Source of the DNA: Streptomyces sp. HUAS CB01
Lineage (GTDB): Bacteria; Actinomycetota; Actinomycetes; Streptomycetales; Streptomycetaceae
NCBI RefSeq assembly: GCF_030406905.1
Contig: NZ_CP129137.1
Coordinates: 5,166,001-5,230,000 of the forward strand
Direction of reading: 5' to 3'
DNA length: 64,000 bases
Part shown: in pieces, positions 37,880-47,633 of the stretch
How positions within the stretch are numbered: the stretch's first letter is position 1
Layout of the letters: each line of letters begins with the position of its first letter
Notes under the pieces: model-generated
Seen by the model: only the letters and a program-made list of their open reading frames with translations
The model's database searches: none
Told to the model about the DNA's origin: nothing
Translations under genes and position numbers: made by a program

Positions 37880-38289
37880 GCCGGCCCGGGTCCCGCGCCG
37901 CGCTGTTTGTACAGGCTGATGGAGACCGTACGGTCGTCCGCCACGGAGGAGTCGACCTTGCCGGCCAGTGCCGAGAGCACCGTCCAGGCGAAGGTGTCGC
38001 GCTCCGGGGCCCGGCCGTCGGTCGTCGGGGCCGAGACCGTGACCTCCAGGGAATCGTCGACGAGCCGGAAGACGCAGCTGAGAACGGATCCGGGGACGGC
38101 CTGCTGCAGCAAGATCGCACAGGCCTCGTCGACCGCGATGCGCAGGTCCTCGATCTCGTCGAGGGTGAAGTCCAAGCGCGCCGCGAGGCCGGCCGTGGCC
38201 GTACGCAGCACGGACAGGTAGGCACCCGCAGCGGGCAGCCGGACTTCCACGAAGTCCTGAGTCCCGGGCTCGCCTGCGATCTGGGACAC
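37876..38289 (-). CDS. ushX: Anti-sigma factor UshX (PrsH), HATPase-fold
   Basis: A 137-residue RsbW-like protein with an ATPase-type GHKL fold. IDEIEDLRIAVDEACAILL-like residues near 45-60 hold the N-box Glu/Asp/Ala elements. It binds SigH and inhibits it. GTG 38289 with GGAGGTGA upstream gives the 137-residue size known in S. coelicolor. It is cotranscribed and translationally coupled with sigH. Confidence 0.9.
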   Translation of the reverse strand: MSQIAGEPGTQDFVEVRLPAAGAYLSVLRTATAGLAARLDFTLDEIEDLRIAVDEACAILLQQAVPGSVLSCVFRLVDDSLEVTVSAPTTDGRAPERDTFAWTVLSALAGKVDSSVADDRTVSISLYKQRGAGPGPA

Positions 38290-38531
38290 CCTCACCTCCA
38301 AGGTGGCACAAGGTCGATCGAGGCTCCGGGAGGGCGATCCCGGAGCCGAGTGCTACGCGTCGGTGCGCAGCCAGTACCTGGACTGGCGACGCTATCGCGA
38401 TCCATGGTGCCGTGTCGCCGGGACCCCTACCCGGCTCTGTCACTCATGGTAAGCCCATGAGTACGCACAGTGGCTAGTGCTCTGCGGTCCTCAATTGCGA
38501 GAAATCGGCGGAGCTTTGACGTACCCGGACG

Positions 38532-38792
38532 TCAGACGATCGAACCGTCCGGAAAACACCATCGCCAGCTCTCTCCCTGCTCAAGGGTACGCATCACCGG
38601 ATGTTCCTCCTGCTCGGCGTGCTGGGTCGCGTGCCGGCCGGGCGACGAGTCGCAGCACCCCACGTGTCCGCACGAGAGACAGATCCGCAGCTGCACCGGG
38701 TGCGTCCCCGCCGCCTGGCACTCGACGCAGGTGTCGCTCAGAGGCGCGGGTTCGGGGCGCGGCAGGTCGAGAACGTGCGGGCACTCGCTCAT
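38532..38792 (-). CDS. UBP-type zinc-finger protein
   Basis: An 86-residue protein consisting of one ZnF-UBP domain. Cys and His residues follow the family layout: CPHV, CVEC, CLSCGHVGCC, HATQHAEQEEHPV. In eukaryotes this fold binds the free C-terminal Gly-Gly of ubiquitin. In actinobacteria the role is unknown; a ubiquitin-like partner such as Pup has not been shown. It is divergent from a Na+/H+ antiporter with 43 bp between start codons. Confidence 0.85.
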   Translation of the reverse strand: MSECPHVLDLPRPEPAPLSDTCVECQAAGTHPVQLRICLSCGHVGCCDSSPGRHATQHAEQEEHPVMRTLEQGESWRWCFPDGSIV

Positions 38793-38835
38793 GATGGCCA
38801 GGTTACGACGTGGGTGAGCGTGTGAGGGGCGGATC

Positions 38836-40434
38836 ATGGAGGCGTTGTCGGTGGTGGCGCTGGTCGCGGCGAGCGCCGCGATCGCGGGAATCGCCCGCAG
38901 GACGGTGGTGCCCGCCCCGCTGCTGCTCGTCGCGGTCGGGCTCGTGGCCTCGTACCTGCCCGGTGTCCCGGAGTACGCGCTGGACCCGCACATCGTGCTG
39001 CCGCTGATCCTGCCGCCACTGCTGCACATCGCGGCCCTCGACAGCTCGTACCTCGATCTGCGGGCCAACATCCGGCCGATCGCCCTGCTCTCCGTCGGCT
39101 ACACCCTGTTCGCGACCGTCCTCGTCGGGTGGGTGGCGCACCTGGTGATCCCGGGCCTCCCGCTGACCGCGGCGCTCGTGCTCGGCGCGGTGGTCGCCCC
39201 GCCGGACGCGGTGGCGGCGACCGCGGTCGCCCGCAAGCTCCGTCTGCCGGGCCGGATCACGACGATCCTCCAGGGCGAGTCCCTGGTGAACGACGCCACC
39301 GCGATCACCGCCTACCGGGTGGCGCTGGCGGCCGCGGTCGGCGAGGGCATCACCTGGGGCGAGGGCGTCGGGATGTTCCTCGTCGCCGCGGCCGGCGGCA
39401 TCGGCGTGGGCCTGGTGCTGATGGTGCCGATCCACTGGCTGCGGACCCATCTCAGGGAACCCCTGCTGCAGAACACCCTGTCCCTGCTGATCCCCTTCGT
39501 CGCCTACTCCGCGGCCGAGCACGTCCACGCCTCCGGAGTGCTGGCCGTGGTCGTCGTCGCCCTCTTCCTCGGGCACCGCTCCTGGCAGGTCGACTTCGCC
39601 ACCCGGCTCCAGGAGGAGGCGGTCTGGCGGATGGTCGCCTTCATCCTGGAGTCGGCCGTCTTCGCGCTGATCGGACTGCAACTGGCGCACGTGGTGCGCA
39701 AGCTCGGCTCCTTCTCGGTCGGGGAGGCCGCCTGGTACGCCGTCGTCATCTTCGTCGTCGTGGTCGTGTCCCGCTTCGTGTGGGTCTTCCCCGGGACCTT
39801 CCTGCCGCGCATGATGTCGAAGCGCATCAGGGAGCGCGAGCCCGGCGTGGACTGGCGCACCCCGGTGATCGTCGGCTGGGCCGGGATGCGGGGCGTCGTC
39901 TCGCTGGCGATCGCCTTCTCCATCCCGATCCTCATGGCGGACGGGGAACCCTTCCCGGCGCGCAACCTGATCCTGTTCCTCACCTTCACCACGGTGATCG
40001 GCACCCTGGTCGTGCAGGGGCTCACCCTGCCGGCCCTCATCCGCGTGCTGAAGCTCCCGGAGCGCGACCCGCGGAGCGTCACCCTGGCCGAGGCGCAGGC
40101 CCAGAGCGAGGCGTCCGCCGCCGCGGAGCAGCGCCTCGAGGAACTCCTCGCCGACCCGCGCAACGCCCTTCCCGGCCCGCTGCTCGACCGGCTGCGCACC
40201 GTCCTCGAACGCCGCAGGAACTCGCCCTGGGAGCGGCTCGGGGCGGTCAACCCCGTCACGGGCGAGTCCGCGGACGACACCTACCGCCGCCTCACCCGCG
40301 AAGTGATCCAGGCCGAACGCGAGGTGTTCGTGCGCCTGCGCGACGAACGCCGGATCGACGACGAGATGATGCGGGCGCTGCTGCGGCGGCTGGACCTCGA
40401 GGAGGCGGCCGCCTACCGCGAGGCCGCGGACTGA
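38836..40434 (+). CDS. Na+/H+ antiporter, CPA1/NhaP family
   Basis: A 532-residue protein with about 12 membrane helices and a 130-residue cytosolic C-terminus. The ion-binding motif VVAPPDAVAAT near residue 120 and the ESLVNDATAI motif near 150 are CPA1 signatures. Family members exchange Na+ or K+ for H+ for pH and salt homeostasis. The C-terminal charged helices may regulate activity. The 3' end overlaps the convergent PLP-enzyme gene by 22 bp. Confidence 0.9.
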   Translation: MEALSVVALVAASAAIAGIARRTVVPAPLLLVAVGLVASYLPGVPEYALDPHIVLPLILPPLLHIAALDSSYLDLRANIRPIALLSVGYTLFATVLVGWVAHLVIPGLPLTAALVLGAVVAPPDAVAATAVARKLRLPGRITTILQGESLVNDATAITAYRVALAAAVGEGITWGEGVGMFLVAAAGGIGVGLVLMVPIHWLRTHLREPLLQNTLSLLIPFVAYSAAEHVHASGVLAVVVVALFLGHRSWQVDFATRLQEEAVWRMVAFILESAVFALIGLQLAHVVRKLGSFSVGEAAWYAVVIFVVVVVSRFVWVFPGTFLPRMMSKRIREREPGVDWRTPVIVGWAGMRGVVSLAIAFSIPILMADGEPFPARNLILFLTFTTVIGTLVVQGLTLPALIRVLKLPERDPRSVTLAEAQAQSEASAAAEQRLEELLADPRNALPGPLLDRLRTVLERRRNSPWERLGAVNPVTGESADDTYRRLTREVIQAEREVFVRLRDERRIDDEMMRALLRRLDLEEAAAYREAAD

Positions 40435-41327
40435 GGCCGGCCGGTGATCACCGCCGCGACGGTGGTCCCGGGCGGGAAGGCGCCCTCGCCGGCGAGGACG
40501 ACAAGTCCGTAGAGCATTTTGGCGACATAGAGACGTTCCACGGGCAGTCCGTGACGTGCTTCGAAATCCTGCGCGAACGCGTCGAGGTCGGGCGGGACCC
40601 GGGCGTACCCGCCGAAGTGGAACCTCTCGTCCAGCGACCAGTCGCCCGCCGGTCCGCCGAACGCCTCCTGCTGGAGGGCGGCCGTCCGCTCGCCGAGGCA
40701 GGCCCCCTTGAGCACGGGGATGCCCAGCGCCCGCGCTCCGTCCCCGAGTCCGGCGGCGAGTCCCGCGAGCGTCCCGCCGGTCCCGCACGCCACGGCCGCC
40801 ACGTCGGTCTCGCCGCGCAGCTCGCGGCCGAGCTCCGTACAGCCCCGCGCTGCAAGGGCGTTGCTGCCGCCCTCCGGCACGACCCAGCACCCCTCGGGCT
40901 CCCCGATGCGCTCCAGGAGCTCGGCCAGCACCTCCGGTTCGGACGTGCGGCGGTACGTGGCGCGGTCCACGAAGTGCAGCCGCATCCCGTCGGCGGCGCA
41001 GGCGGCCAGTGACGCGTTGAGGGGCTTCCCGGCGAGCTCGTCGCCCCGGACGACGCCCACGGTGGGGAAGCCGAGCAGCCGCCCGGCGGCGGCCGTGGCG
41101 CGCAGATGGTTGGAGTACGCGCCGCCGAAGGTGAGCACGGTGCGGCCCGCCGCCGCGCGGAGGTTCGGCGCCAGCTTGCGCCACTTGTTGCCGGGCAGGT
41201 CGGGGTGGATGAGGTCGTCCCGCTTGAGCAGCAGCCGCACCCCGTGCCGTGCGAAGCGCTCGTCGGCCACCGGCACCAGGGGCGACGGGAGCCGGGGTCG
41301 CAGGACGGCGGGGTCGAACGCGTTCAC
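40413..41327 (-). CDS. PLP-dependent D-cysteine desulfhydrase / ACC deaminase family protein
   Basis: A 304-residue fold-type II PLP enzyme. The PLP Lys is in LPGNKWRKL near residue 40, the following GGAYSNHL holds the base-stacking motif, and CGTGGTLAG near 180 binds the PLP phosphate. True ACC deaminases need specific Tyr and Glu residues that I cannot verify, so D-cysteine desulfhydrase is as likely. GTG 41327 gives VNAFDPAVLRPRLPSPL. Confidence 0.82.
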   Translation of the reverse strand: MNAFDPAVLRPRLPSPLVPVADERFARHGVRLLLKRDDLIHPDLPGNKWRKLAPNLRAAAGRTVLTFGGAYSNHLRATAAAGRLLGFPTVGVVRGDELAGKPLNASLAACAADGMRLHFVDRATYRRTSEPEVLAELLERIGEPEGCWVVPEGGSNALAARGCTELGRELRGETDVAAVACGTGGTLAGLAAGLGDGARALGIPVLKGACLGERTAALQQEAFGGPAGDWSLDERFHFGGYARVPPDLDAFAQDFEARHGLPVERLYVAKMLYGLVVLAGEGAFPPGTTVAAVITGRPQSAASR

Positions 41328-41461
41328 CCCGCCATTGTCGCCGCCCCGGTCGGGCGCCCTCACGGGGGCGTCCCGCGGGCCGGACGGGCACGTCCACCCC
41401 GCCGTTCCCGCCGCCCCGGCAGAGCGCGCTCACCGGGGCGGTCGCGCACGGCCGGGCCCGC

Positions 41462-42052
41462 TCACGCGAGCCGTTCGGTGATCCGGGCACGCATGGCGTG
41501 CATGGTGAAGCCCCGAGGGTCGATCTTCCCCGGCTGCCACTCCAGGTGCCCGATGACCGACCGGGCGTTCCAGCCGTGGCGTCGGCAGACGGCGGCGGCC
41601 GCCTTCTCGATGGCCTCCAGCTGGACCTCCGGCCACGGATCCCTGCCGTCGCCGAGGTTCTCGCACTCGAATCCGTAGAAGTGCCGGTTCCCGTCGGTGT
41701 TCGCCTCGTCGTCGGGAGGCAGTGCCCGCTCGGCGATGACGGCGCGCAGGACGTCGTCGTCGCCGAGCCCGGCGTGGTTGGCTCTGCCGTAGCCGACCAG
41801 ATGGACCTTGCCGTCCTTCGCGATGACGCCGTGGCACAGCGGGCCGGGCAGGCCCTCGTAGCCGTCGCGGCAGATGCGTACGGTGTCCGCGGTGCCCCTG
41901 GTGGCGGTGTGATGGATCATCACCCCGTGCACGGGGCCCCAGGGGCCTTTGTGGTTGCGGTTGTGGGTGCGCCAGTCGCCGACCTGGACGACCGTCAGCC
42001 CCTCGTCGCGCAGGGCGTCGAGGAAACTGTCCGCGGACATGGGTGGGGCCAT
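41462..42052 (-). CDS. N-acetylmuramoyl-L-alanine amidase, Amidase_2 type
   Basis: A 196-residue zinc amidase domain. MIHHTAT near residue 43 holds the first zinc His, and GHLEWQPGKIDPRG near 170 holds the others with the catalytic Lys region. It would cleave the glycan-peptide bond of murein. There is no signal peptide and no binding domain, a size typical of phage endolysin catalytic domains. ATG 42052 has AAGGAG upstream. It is divergent from the encapsulin gene, with 237 bp between starts. Confidence 0.85.
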   Translation of the reverse strand: MAPPMSADSFLDALRDEGLTVVQVGDWRTHNRNHKGPWGPVHGVMIHHTATRGTADTVRICRDGYEGLPGPLCHGVIAKDGKVHLVGYGRANHAGLGDDDVLRAVIAERALPPDDEANTDGNRHFYGFECENLGDGRDPWPEVQLEAIEKAAAAVCRRHGWNARSVIGHLEWQPGKIDPRGFTMHAMRARITERLA

Positions 42053-42289
42053 GGCCGACTCCTTCACGGCTGGAAGTGTTCGTACGGGGCTTCTACCCCA
42101 ACCCCCTTGACCAGGCGATCCGTTCGCACGGTGTGCGAGCCGATCCGGCCAGGGCGCCGAGCGGACGGACAGCGCACGCGATGCCCCGCACATCCCGCTC
42201 TAGTCCCACTCATTTGTGTAATGGCGCGCCTACTCACCGTGCTGGAAGGCTCTTCGTCGCAGGTCAACCCATGATTGCGAAGGAGTCCC

Positions 42290-43714
<1,425 letters not shown>

Positions 43715-43744
43715 CCCCGGCGCCGCTCGTCCGGCACCGAACCG

Positions 43745-43771
43745 GCGGGGGCGGCCCGGCGCCGCCCCCGC
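43745..43771 (+). terminator. Hairpin between shell and cargo genes
   Basis: An 11-bp perfect stem (GCGGGGGCGGC and its complement) with a 5-nt loop starts 31 bp after the encapsulin stop and ends 22 bp before the cargo GTG. It is probably a partial terminator or stability element. Confidence 0.6.
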
Positions 43772-43793
43772 CCTAACCCCTTCAGCAGAGGAC

Positions 43794-44849
43794 GTGACCG
43801 TGACCATGACCAGTCCGGACGCCGCCGCCACCGATGCCCCCGAGGCGGCGCGGCTCCTGGAACGCACCCGCAGCGCCGTCGACCCCCGGCTGCGGGACAC
43901 CGTCGAGTCCCTCCCCGGCTCCATGCGCCGCGTCGCGATGTACCACTTCGGCTGGGAGCACGCCGACGGTACGCCCGCCGCCGGCTCGGCCGGCAAGGCG
44001 ATCCGGCCGGCCCTGGTGCTCGCGGCCGCCAGGGCGCTCGACGGGGACCCGCAGCAGGCGGTGCGCGCGGCCGCCGCCGTGGAGCTCGCCCACAACTTCA
44101 CCCTGCTCCACGACGACGTCATCGACGAGGACCCCACCCGCCGGCACCGGCCCACCGCGTGGACCGTGTTCGGCACCCCGGACGCGATCGTCGCGGGCGA
44201 CGCCATGCTGGCCCTGGCGCTCCGGCTGCTCGCCGAGGACCGGCACCCGGCCGCGCCGGCGGCCTCGGCACGGCTCGCGGCCTGTGTGATCGAGCTCTGC
44301 GCCGGCCAGCAGGCGGACTGCGCGTTCGAACAGCGGGGGCCGCGGGAGGTCTCGCTGGACGAGTGCCTGGCCATGGCCACGGCCAAGACCGGGGCGCTGC
44401 TGGGCTGTGCCTGCGCCCTCGGCGCGCTGTACGCGGGGGCGGGGGAGGAGGAGATCGCCGCGATGGACGCCTTCGGCCGGGAGGCGGGGCTGGCCTTCCA
44501 GCTGATCGACGACCTCATCGGCATCTGGGGCGACCCGGACCGCACGGGCAAACCGGCGGGTGCCGACCTGGCCGCGCACAAGAAGTCGCTTCCGGTGGTG
44601 GCGGCCCTGAGCTCGGGCACCGCGGCGGGGTCGGAGCTCGCCGAGCTGTACGCGGGGCCGATGGACGCCGGGGCGGTCGCCCGGGCCGCGGACGCGGTGG
44701 AGCGGGCCGGCGGCCGGGACTGGGCCCAGCTGCAGGCCGCGGACCGCATGGCCAGGGCCGTGCAGCAGCTGTCCCGGGCCGTTCCGGACCTCACGGCGGC
44801 GGGGGACCTGCTGTCGCTGGCGGAGTTCGTCACCCGCCGCAGCCGCTGA
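43794..44849 (+). CDS. Isoprenyl diphosphate synthase, probable encapsulin cargo
   Basis: A 351-residue trans-prenyltransferase. The first Asp-rich motif is LHDDVIDEDP (Asp107, Asp108, Asp111) and the second FQLIDDLIGIWGD (Asp239, Asp240), both intact, so it should be active in condensing IPP with allylic diphosphates. Product length is not determined. The first 20-30 residues (MTVTMTSPDAAATDAPEAA) are low-complexity and could be the loading signal. Polyprenyl synthases are a known cargo class next to family 2B encapsulins. GTG 43794 has AGAGGA upstream. Confidence 0.88.
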   Translation: MTVTMTSPDAAATDAPEAARLLERTRSAVDPRLRDTVESLPGSMRRVAMYHFGWEHADGTPAAGSAGKAIRPALVLAAARALDGDPQQAVRAAAAVELAHNFTLLHDDVIDEDPTRRHRPTAWTVFGTPDAIVAGDAMLALALRLLAEDRHPAAPAASARLAACVIELCAGQQADCAFEQRGPREVSLDECLAMATAKTGALLGCACALGALYAGAGEEEIAAMDAFGREAGLAFQLIDDLIGIWGDPDRTGKPAGADLAAHKKSLPVVAALSSGTAAGSELAELYAGPMDAGAVARAADAVERAGGRDWAQLQAADRMARAVQQLSRAVPDLTAAGDLLSLAEFVTRRSR

Positions 44850-44933
44850 GCCCGGGCGGGGCCGGTGCGCGGACCGGGCCGCAACTCTAGGATCACAGCC
44901 GCCAGTTGACGATCTCGGAGAGGCGGCCCGGAC

Positions 44934-45563
44934 ATGGGCGTACGGATACGGCAGGCGGGGGAGCGGGACCGTGAGGCGGTCGTGCGACTGCTCGACGAGG
45001 CATTCATGCACGACCCGGTCAGCAGCTGGGTCTTCCCCGACGAGGCCCACCGCCGCCGGGTGCACGGGGTCTTCCTCGGGGTCTTCCTCGACGCCGCGCT
45101 GTCCGAGGGGCGGGTCGACATGACCGAGGACGGGACCGCCGCGGCGCTCTGGCTCCAGGTGCCCGCGGAGGCGCCCGGGGAGGAGGACGACACCCCGGCC
45201 CGGATGCGGGAGATCGCCGATCCCGACAACGAGCGCGCCGAACTCGTCGGTCGGCTGACCGGTGCGGTGCATCCGCAGGGCAGGGCGCACGAGTACCTGC
45301 TGCTGATCGCCGTCTCGCCGGAACGGCAGGGCGAGGGGCTCGGCACCGCGCTGCTCGCGCCGGCTCTGGAGCGGTGCGACCGGGAGGGGGTCCCCGCCTA
45401 TCTGGAGGCCAGCAGCGCCCGTAGCTGCCGCCTCTACGAGCGGCTGGGCTTCTCGTTCACGGACCGTACCGTCCAGCTGCCCGACGGCCCGCTGATGTGG
45501 CCCATGTGGCGGGAGCCCGTCGCACCGGGGACCGTGAGCGAGGGGCTGACGCCCACTCCCTGA
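44934..45563 (+). CDS. GNAT-family N-acetyltransferase
   Basis: A 209-residue GCN5-like protein. The acetyl-CoA loop is IAVSPERQGEGLGTALL near residue 124 (Q/R-x-x-G-x-G), and the C-terminal motif B includes SARSCRLYERLGFSF. Substrate unknown. ATG 44934 with GGAGAGG upstream, 84 bp after the prenyl synthase on the same strand, suggests membership of the encapsulin operon, though it could have its own promoter. Confidence 0.85.
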   Translation: MGVRIRQAGERDREAVVRLLDEAFMHDPVSSWVFPDEAHRRRVHGVFLGVFLDAALSEGRVDMTEDGTAAALWLQVPAEAPGEEDDTPARMREIADPDNERAELVGRLTGAVHPQGRAHEYLLLIAVSPERQGEGLGTALLAPALERCDREGVPAYLEASSARSCRLYERLGFSFTDRTVQLPDGPLMWPMWREPVAPGTVSEGLTPTP

Positions 45564-45940
45564 GCCGCCGTGCGGGGCGCCGGCCCCGGACATGCTCGGA
45601 CGCGCACGGCCCGGCGGGAGCGGCGGCCGGGGTCCGGCGCATGGCGGGGTGCGGGCGGGGTCTCGGCCTCCGCGGGCCGGTATCCGGGCCGGGCCGGCTT
45701 CCGGGTGGGGTCTCGGCCTCGGGCGGGGCCGGTATCCGGTGTCTGCTTCCGGGTGGGGCCTGCTTCGGGCAGGCGGGAGCGGCGGGCCGGGTCCGGCGCA
45801 TGGCGGGAGCGCGGCGGCGCCGGCCCCGCCCGTGGGCCCCCGTAACCGCTCCCCGCCATGCGGGAGCAGATCGCGGCGGTGCCTGCTTCCGGGCCGTGCC
45901 GCCCGCCGGGCCGTGGCCGACCCGCGCTCGGCGGGGCACG
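45564..45940. repeat. Gene-free spacer with degenerate direct repeats
   Basis: A 377-bp spacer between convergent genes. A segment near 45611-45648 (CGGGAGCGGCGGCC..., GGTCCGGCGCATGGCGGG) recurs at 45772-45808, and GGTCTCGGCCTC and GGTATCCGG also repeat between. No gene is supported. Confidence 0.55.
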
Positions 45941-46516
45941 TCATTCCACGGGGACGATCCGGGTGACGACGGTCTCCACCAGCTCGTCCACGTCCCTGTC
46001 GGAGAGCACGTCGGGCAGGGTGAAGTGCTCGAGCAGCAGCCCTGTCATGGCCAGGTAGAGAGCGAGGAAGGTGTCGGCGTCGCCCGGCAGGCCGGAGTCG
46101 AGGTGGTGGCGCAGATTGGCCTCCAGTTCGGCTCCGACCGCACGGTTCAGCTCCGCCTGGAGCGCCGGGCGGCGGGTCGCTTCCAGTCGCAGTTCCAGCA
46201 TCGCGAGGTAGCCCGTCCGCTCCTCGGTCATGCGCCGCACCAGCCACTGCATCAGCCGCACGTACAGCTCACGCGTCGGCGCGGGCCGCATCGCCTCGTC
46301 GACGTCGGTCTGCGCGGGTGTCATCCGCACATGGATCCGCGCGCCCGCCTGGGTGAACAGGTCGTCCCGGCTGGTGAAGTAGTTCGACGCCGTCCCGGGC
46401 GGCACCCCGGCCTCGCTGTCGACCGCGCGGAAGGTGAGGCCCCGTGCCCCCTCGCGCGCGAGGACCTCGATCGCGGCGTCCACGAGTGCGGTCCTGCGTC
46501 CCGGGTTACTGGCCAT
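45941..46516 (-). CDS. TetR-family regulator
   Basis: A 191-residue regulator. HTH residues 8-50 include LTFRAVDSEAGVPPGTASNYFTSRDDLF. The C-terminal ligand domain is helical with many Leu residues, and the protein ends RIVPVE. It is divergent from the DHFR-like gene with a dyad between them, so it probably represses that gene and itself. Effector unknown. Confidence 0.88.
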   Translation of the reverse strand: MASNPGRRTALVDAAIEVLAREGARGLTFRAVDSEAGVPPGTASNYFTSRDDLFTQAGARIHVRMTPAQTDVDEAMRPAPTRELYVRLMQWLVRRMTEERTGYLAMLELRLEATRRPALQAELNRAVGAELEANLRHHLDSGLPGDADTFLALYLAMTGLLLEHFTLPDVLSDRDVDELVETVVTRIVPVE

Positions 46517-46562
46517 GCCTTCCTCTTCTCCTCAATGCGCCCTCCGGAAAAGGCACTTGCGC

Positions 46563-46598
46563 AACCACTACGCCTGGAGCACTATAGCCGGAGTGGTT
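46563..46598. promoter_or_regulatory. Candidate TetR operator between divergent genes
   Basis: AACCACT (46563-46569) and AGTGGTT (46592-46598) form an inverted repeat with a 22-bp spacer, extended outside by TTGC/GCAA. A CACTATAG element lies inside. It is suited to repression of both genes. Confidence 0.55.
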
Positions 46599-46647
46599 CG
46601 GTTGCAACGGGCCGGGCCCGCGTCCCCGACTGAAAAAGAGGACCGGT

Positions 46648-47232
46648 TTGCGCAAGCTCACGTACTTCATCGCCTGCTCCATCGACGGCTTCATCGGAGA
46701 CCCGGACGGCGACGCCTCGTCCATGTTCGGTTTCGTGGAGAACGACTACCTGGAGTTCCTCAAGTCCGAGTATCCCGAGACCATCGCGGTCCTGGGGCGC
46801 GAGGCGCTGGGCCTCCAGGACTCGCCGAGCAGGCACTTCGACACCCTGATCCAGGGCCGCGCCAGCTACCAGCTGGCGCTGGACGCCGGCATCACCAGCC
46901 CGTACGGGCACCTGCGCGAGTACGTCGCGTCCCGCACGCTGGAGAAGTCCCCGGACGCCGGCGTGGAGATCATCGCCGACGACCTGGTCGGGAGGGTGCG
47001 CGCCCTCAAGGCCGAGGACCGCGAACTCGACATCTACCTGTGCGGCGGCTCACGGATCGCCGGTGAACTGCTCGACGAGATCGACGAACTGGTGATCAAG
47101 ACCTATCCGCAGGTCTACGGGAGCGGTATGCCCATGTTCGGTGCCGGGTTCGCCGTCACCGACTTCACCCTGGACTGGGTTCGTACCTTCGCCAACGGGG
47201 TGGTCGTACGGAAGTACAGCAGGAAGCGGTGA
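46648..47232 (+). CDS. Dihydrofolate-reductase-like (RibD C-terminal) protein
   Basis: A 194-residue RibD_C/DHFR-fold protein. The opening LTYFIACSIDGFIGDPDGD, IYLCGGSRIAGELL near residue 132 (NADPH phosphate loop) and LIQGRASYQLALD are family signatures. These proteins are NADPH-dependent reductases of unknown substrate, often under a TetR regulator. The start is TTG 46648 with AGAGGA six bases upstream, as no ATG or GTG fits the conserved N-terminus. Confidence 0.85.
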   Translation: MRKLTYFIACSIDGFIGDPDGDASSMFGFVENDYLEFLKSEYPETIAVLGREALGLQDSPSRHFDTLIQGRASYQLALDAGITSPYGHLREYVASRTLEKSPDAGVEIIADDLVGRVRALKAEDRELDIYLCGGSRIAGELLDEIDELVIKTYPQVYGSGMPMFGAGFAVTDFTLDWVRTFANGVVVRKYSRKR

Positions 47233-47306
47233 CCCGCAGGCAGGCAGGCCCGACGGGCGCCGCGCGAGCGCTGTTCGTCCTGGGCATGCCGACCTATCCT
47301 GGACCC

Positions 47307-47561
47307 ATGGGCAGCGAAGGACGTCGGACCGTCCGCCGCCCGCAGGACGACTACACGTGTCCGGCCTGCGGACAGCCTGTCGGTTCCGCCATCAGACGAC
47401 GCAAGGTGCTCGGAGTGTTCGTCCCCGAGTGGGGTCCCGGCCCCTGTCACAACGCCGCGTGCGCGCGCAGTACCGGGGAAGCCCCCGGGGCGGGCCGCCG
47501 AGGGAGGGCGGACGACGCGAAGGGGACGAACGAGGAGCCGGCCGCGGGCCCGACCGCCTGA
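47307..47561 (+). CDS. Small zinc-ribbon protein
   Basis: An 84-residue hydrophilic protein. CPAC near residue 18 and CHNAAC near 49 make a Cys4-type zinc ribbon; the remaining tail is Gly/Ala/Arg-rich. Function unknown. ATG 47307 gives MGSEGRRTVRRPQDDYTCP; an in-frame ATG at 47286 is also possible. No close operon partner is evident. Confidence 0.6.
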   Translation: MGSEGRRTVRRPQDDYTCPACGQPVGSAIRRRKVLGVFVPEWGPGPCHNAACARSTGEAPGAGRRGRADDAKGTNEEPAAGPTA

Positions 47562-47633
47562 GCCCGGGCGCTGAACCGTTCGAGAGCCGACCGGCTGTAC
47601 AGCGCGGCCGGTCGTACCGCTACAGTCCGCGCC

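Noticed and set aside
38290..38470. Sigma-B-type (GTTT...GGGTA) autoregulatory promoter before ushX
   Set aside because: A GGGTAG is present near 38430 on the minus strand, but no -35 element at 14-16 bp spacing was found.
38803..41490. 895-codon minus-strand open frame opposite the antiporter
   Set aside because: It lies antisense to a well-supported membrane protein and translates to low-complexity sequence. It is a shadow frame.
45457..46247. Minus-strand frame continuing past the TetR gene into the GNAT gene
   Set aside because: Composition and repeats explain the open frame; no start, ribosome site or domain is visible.
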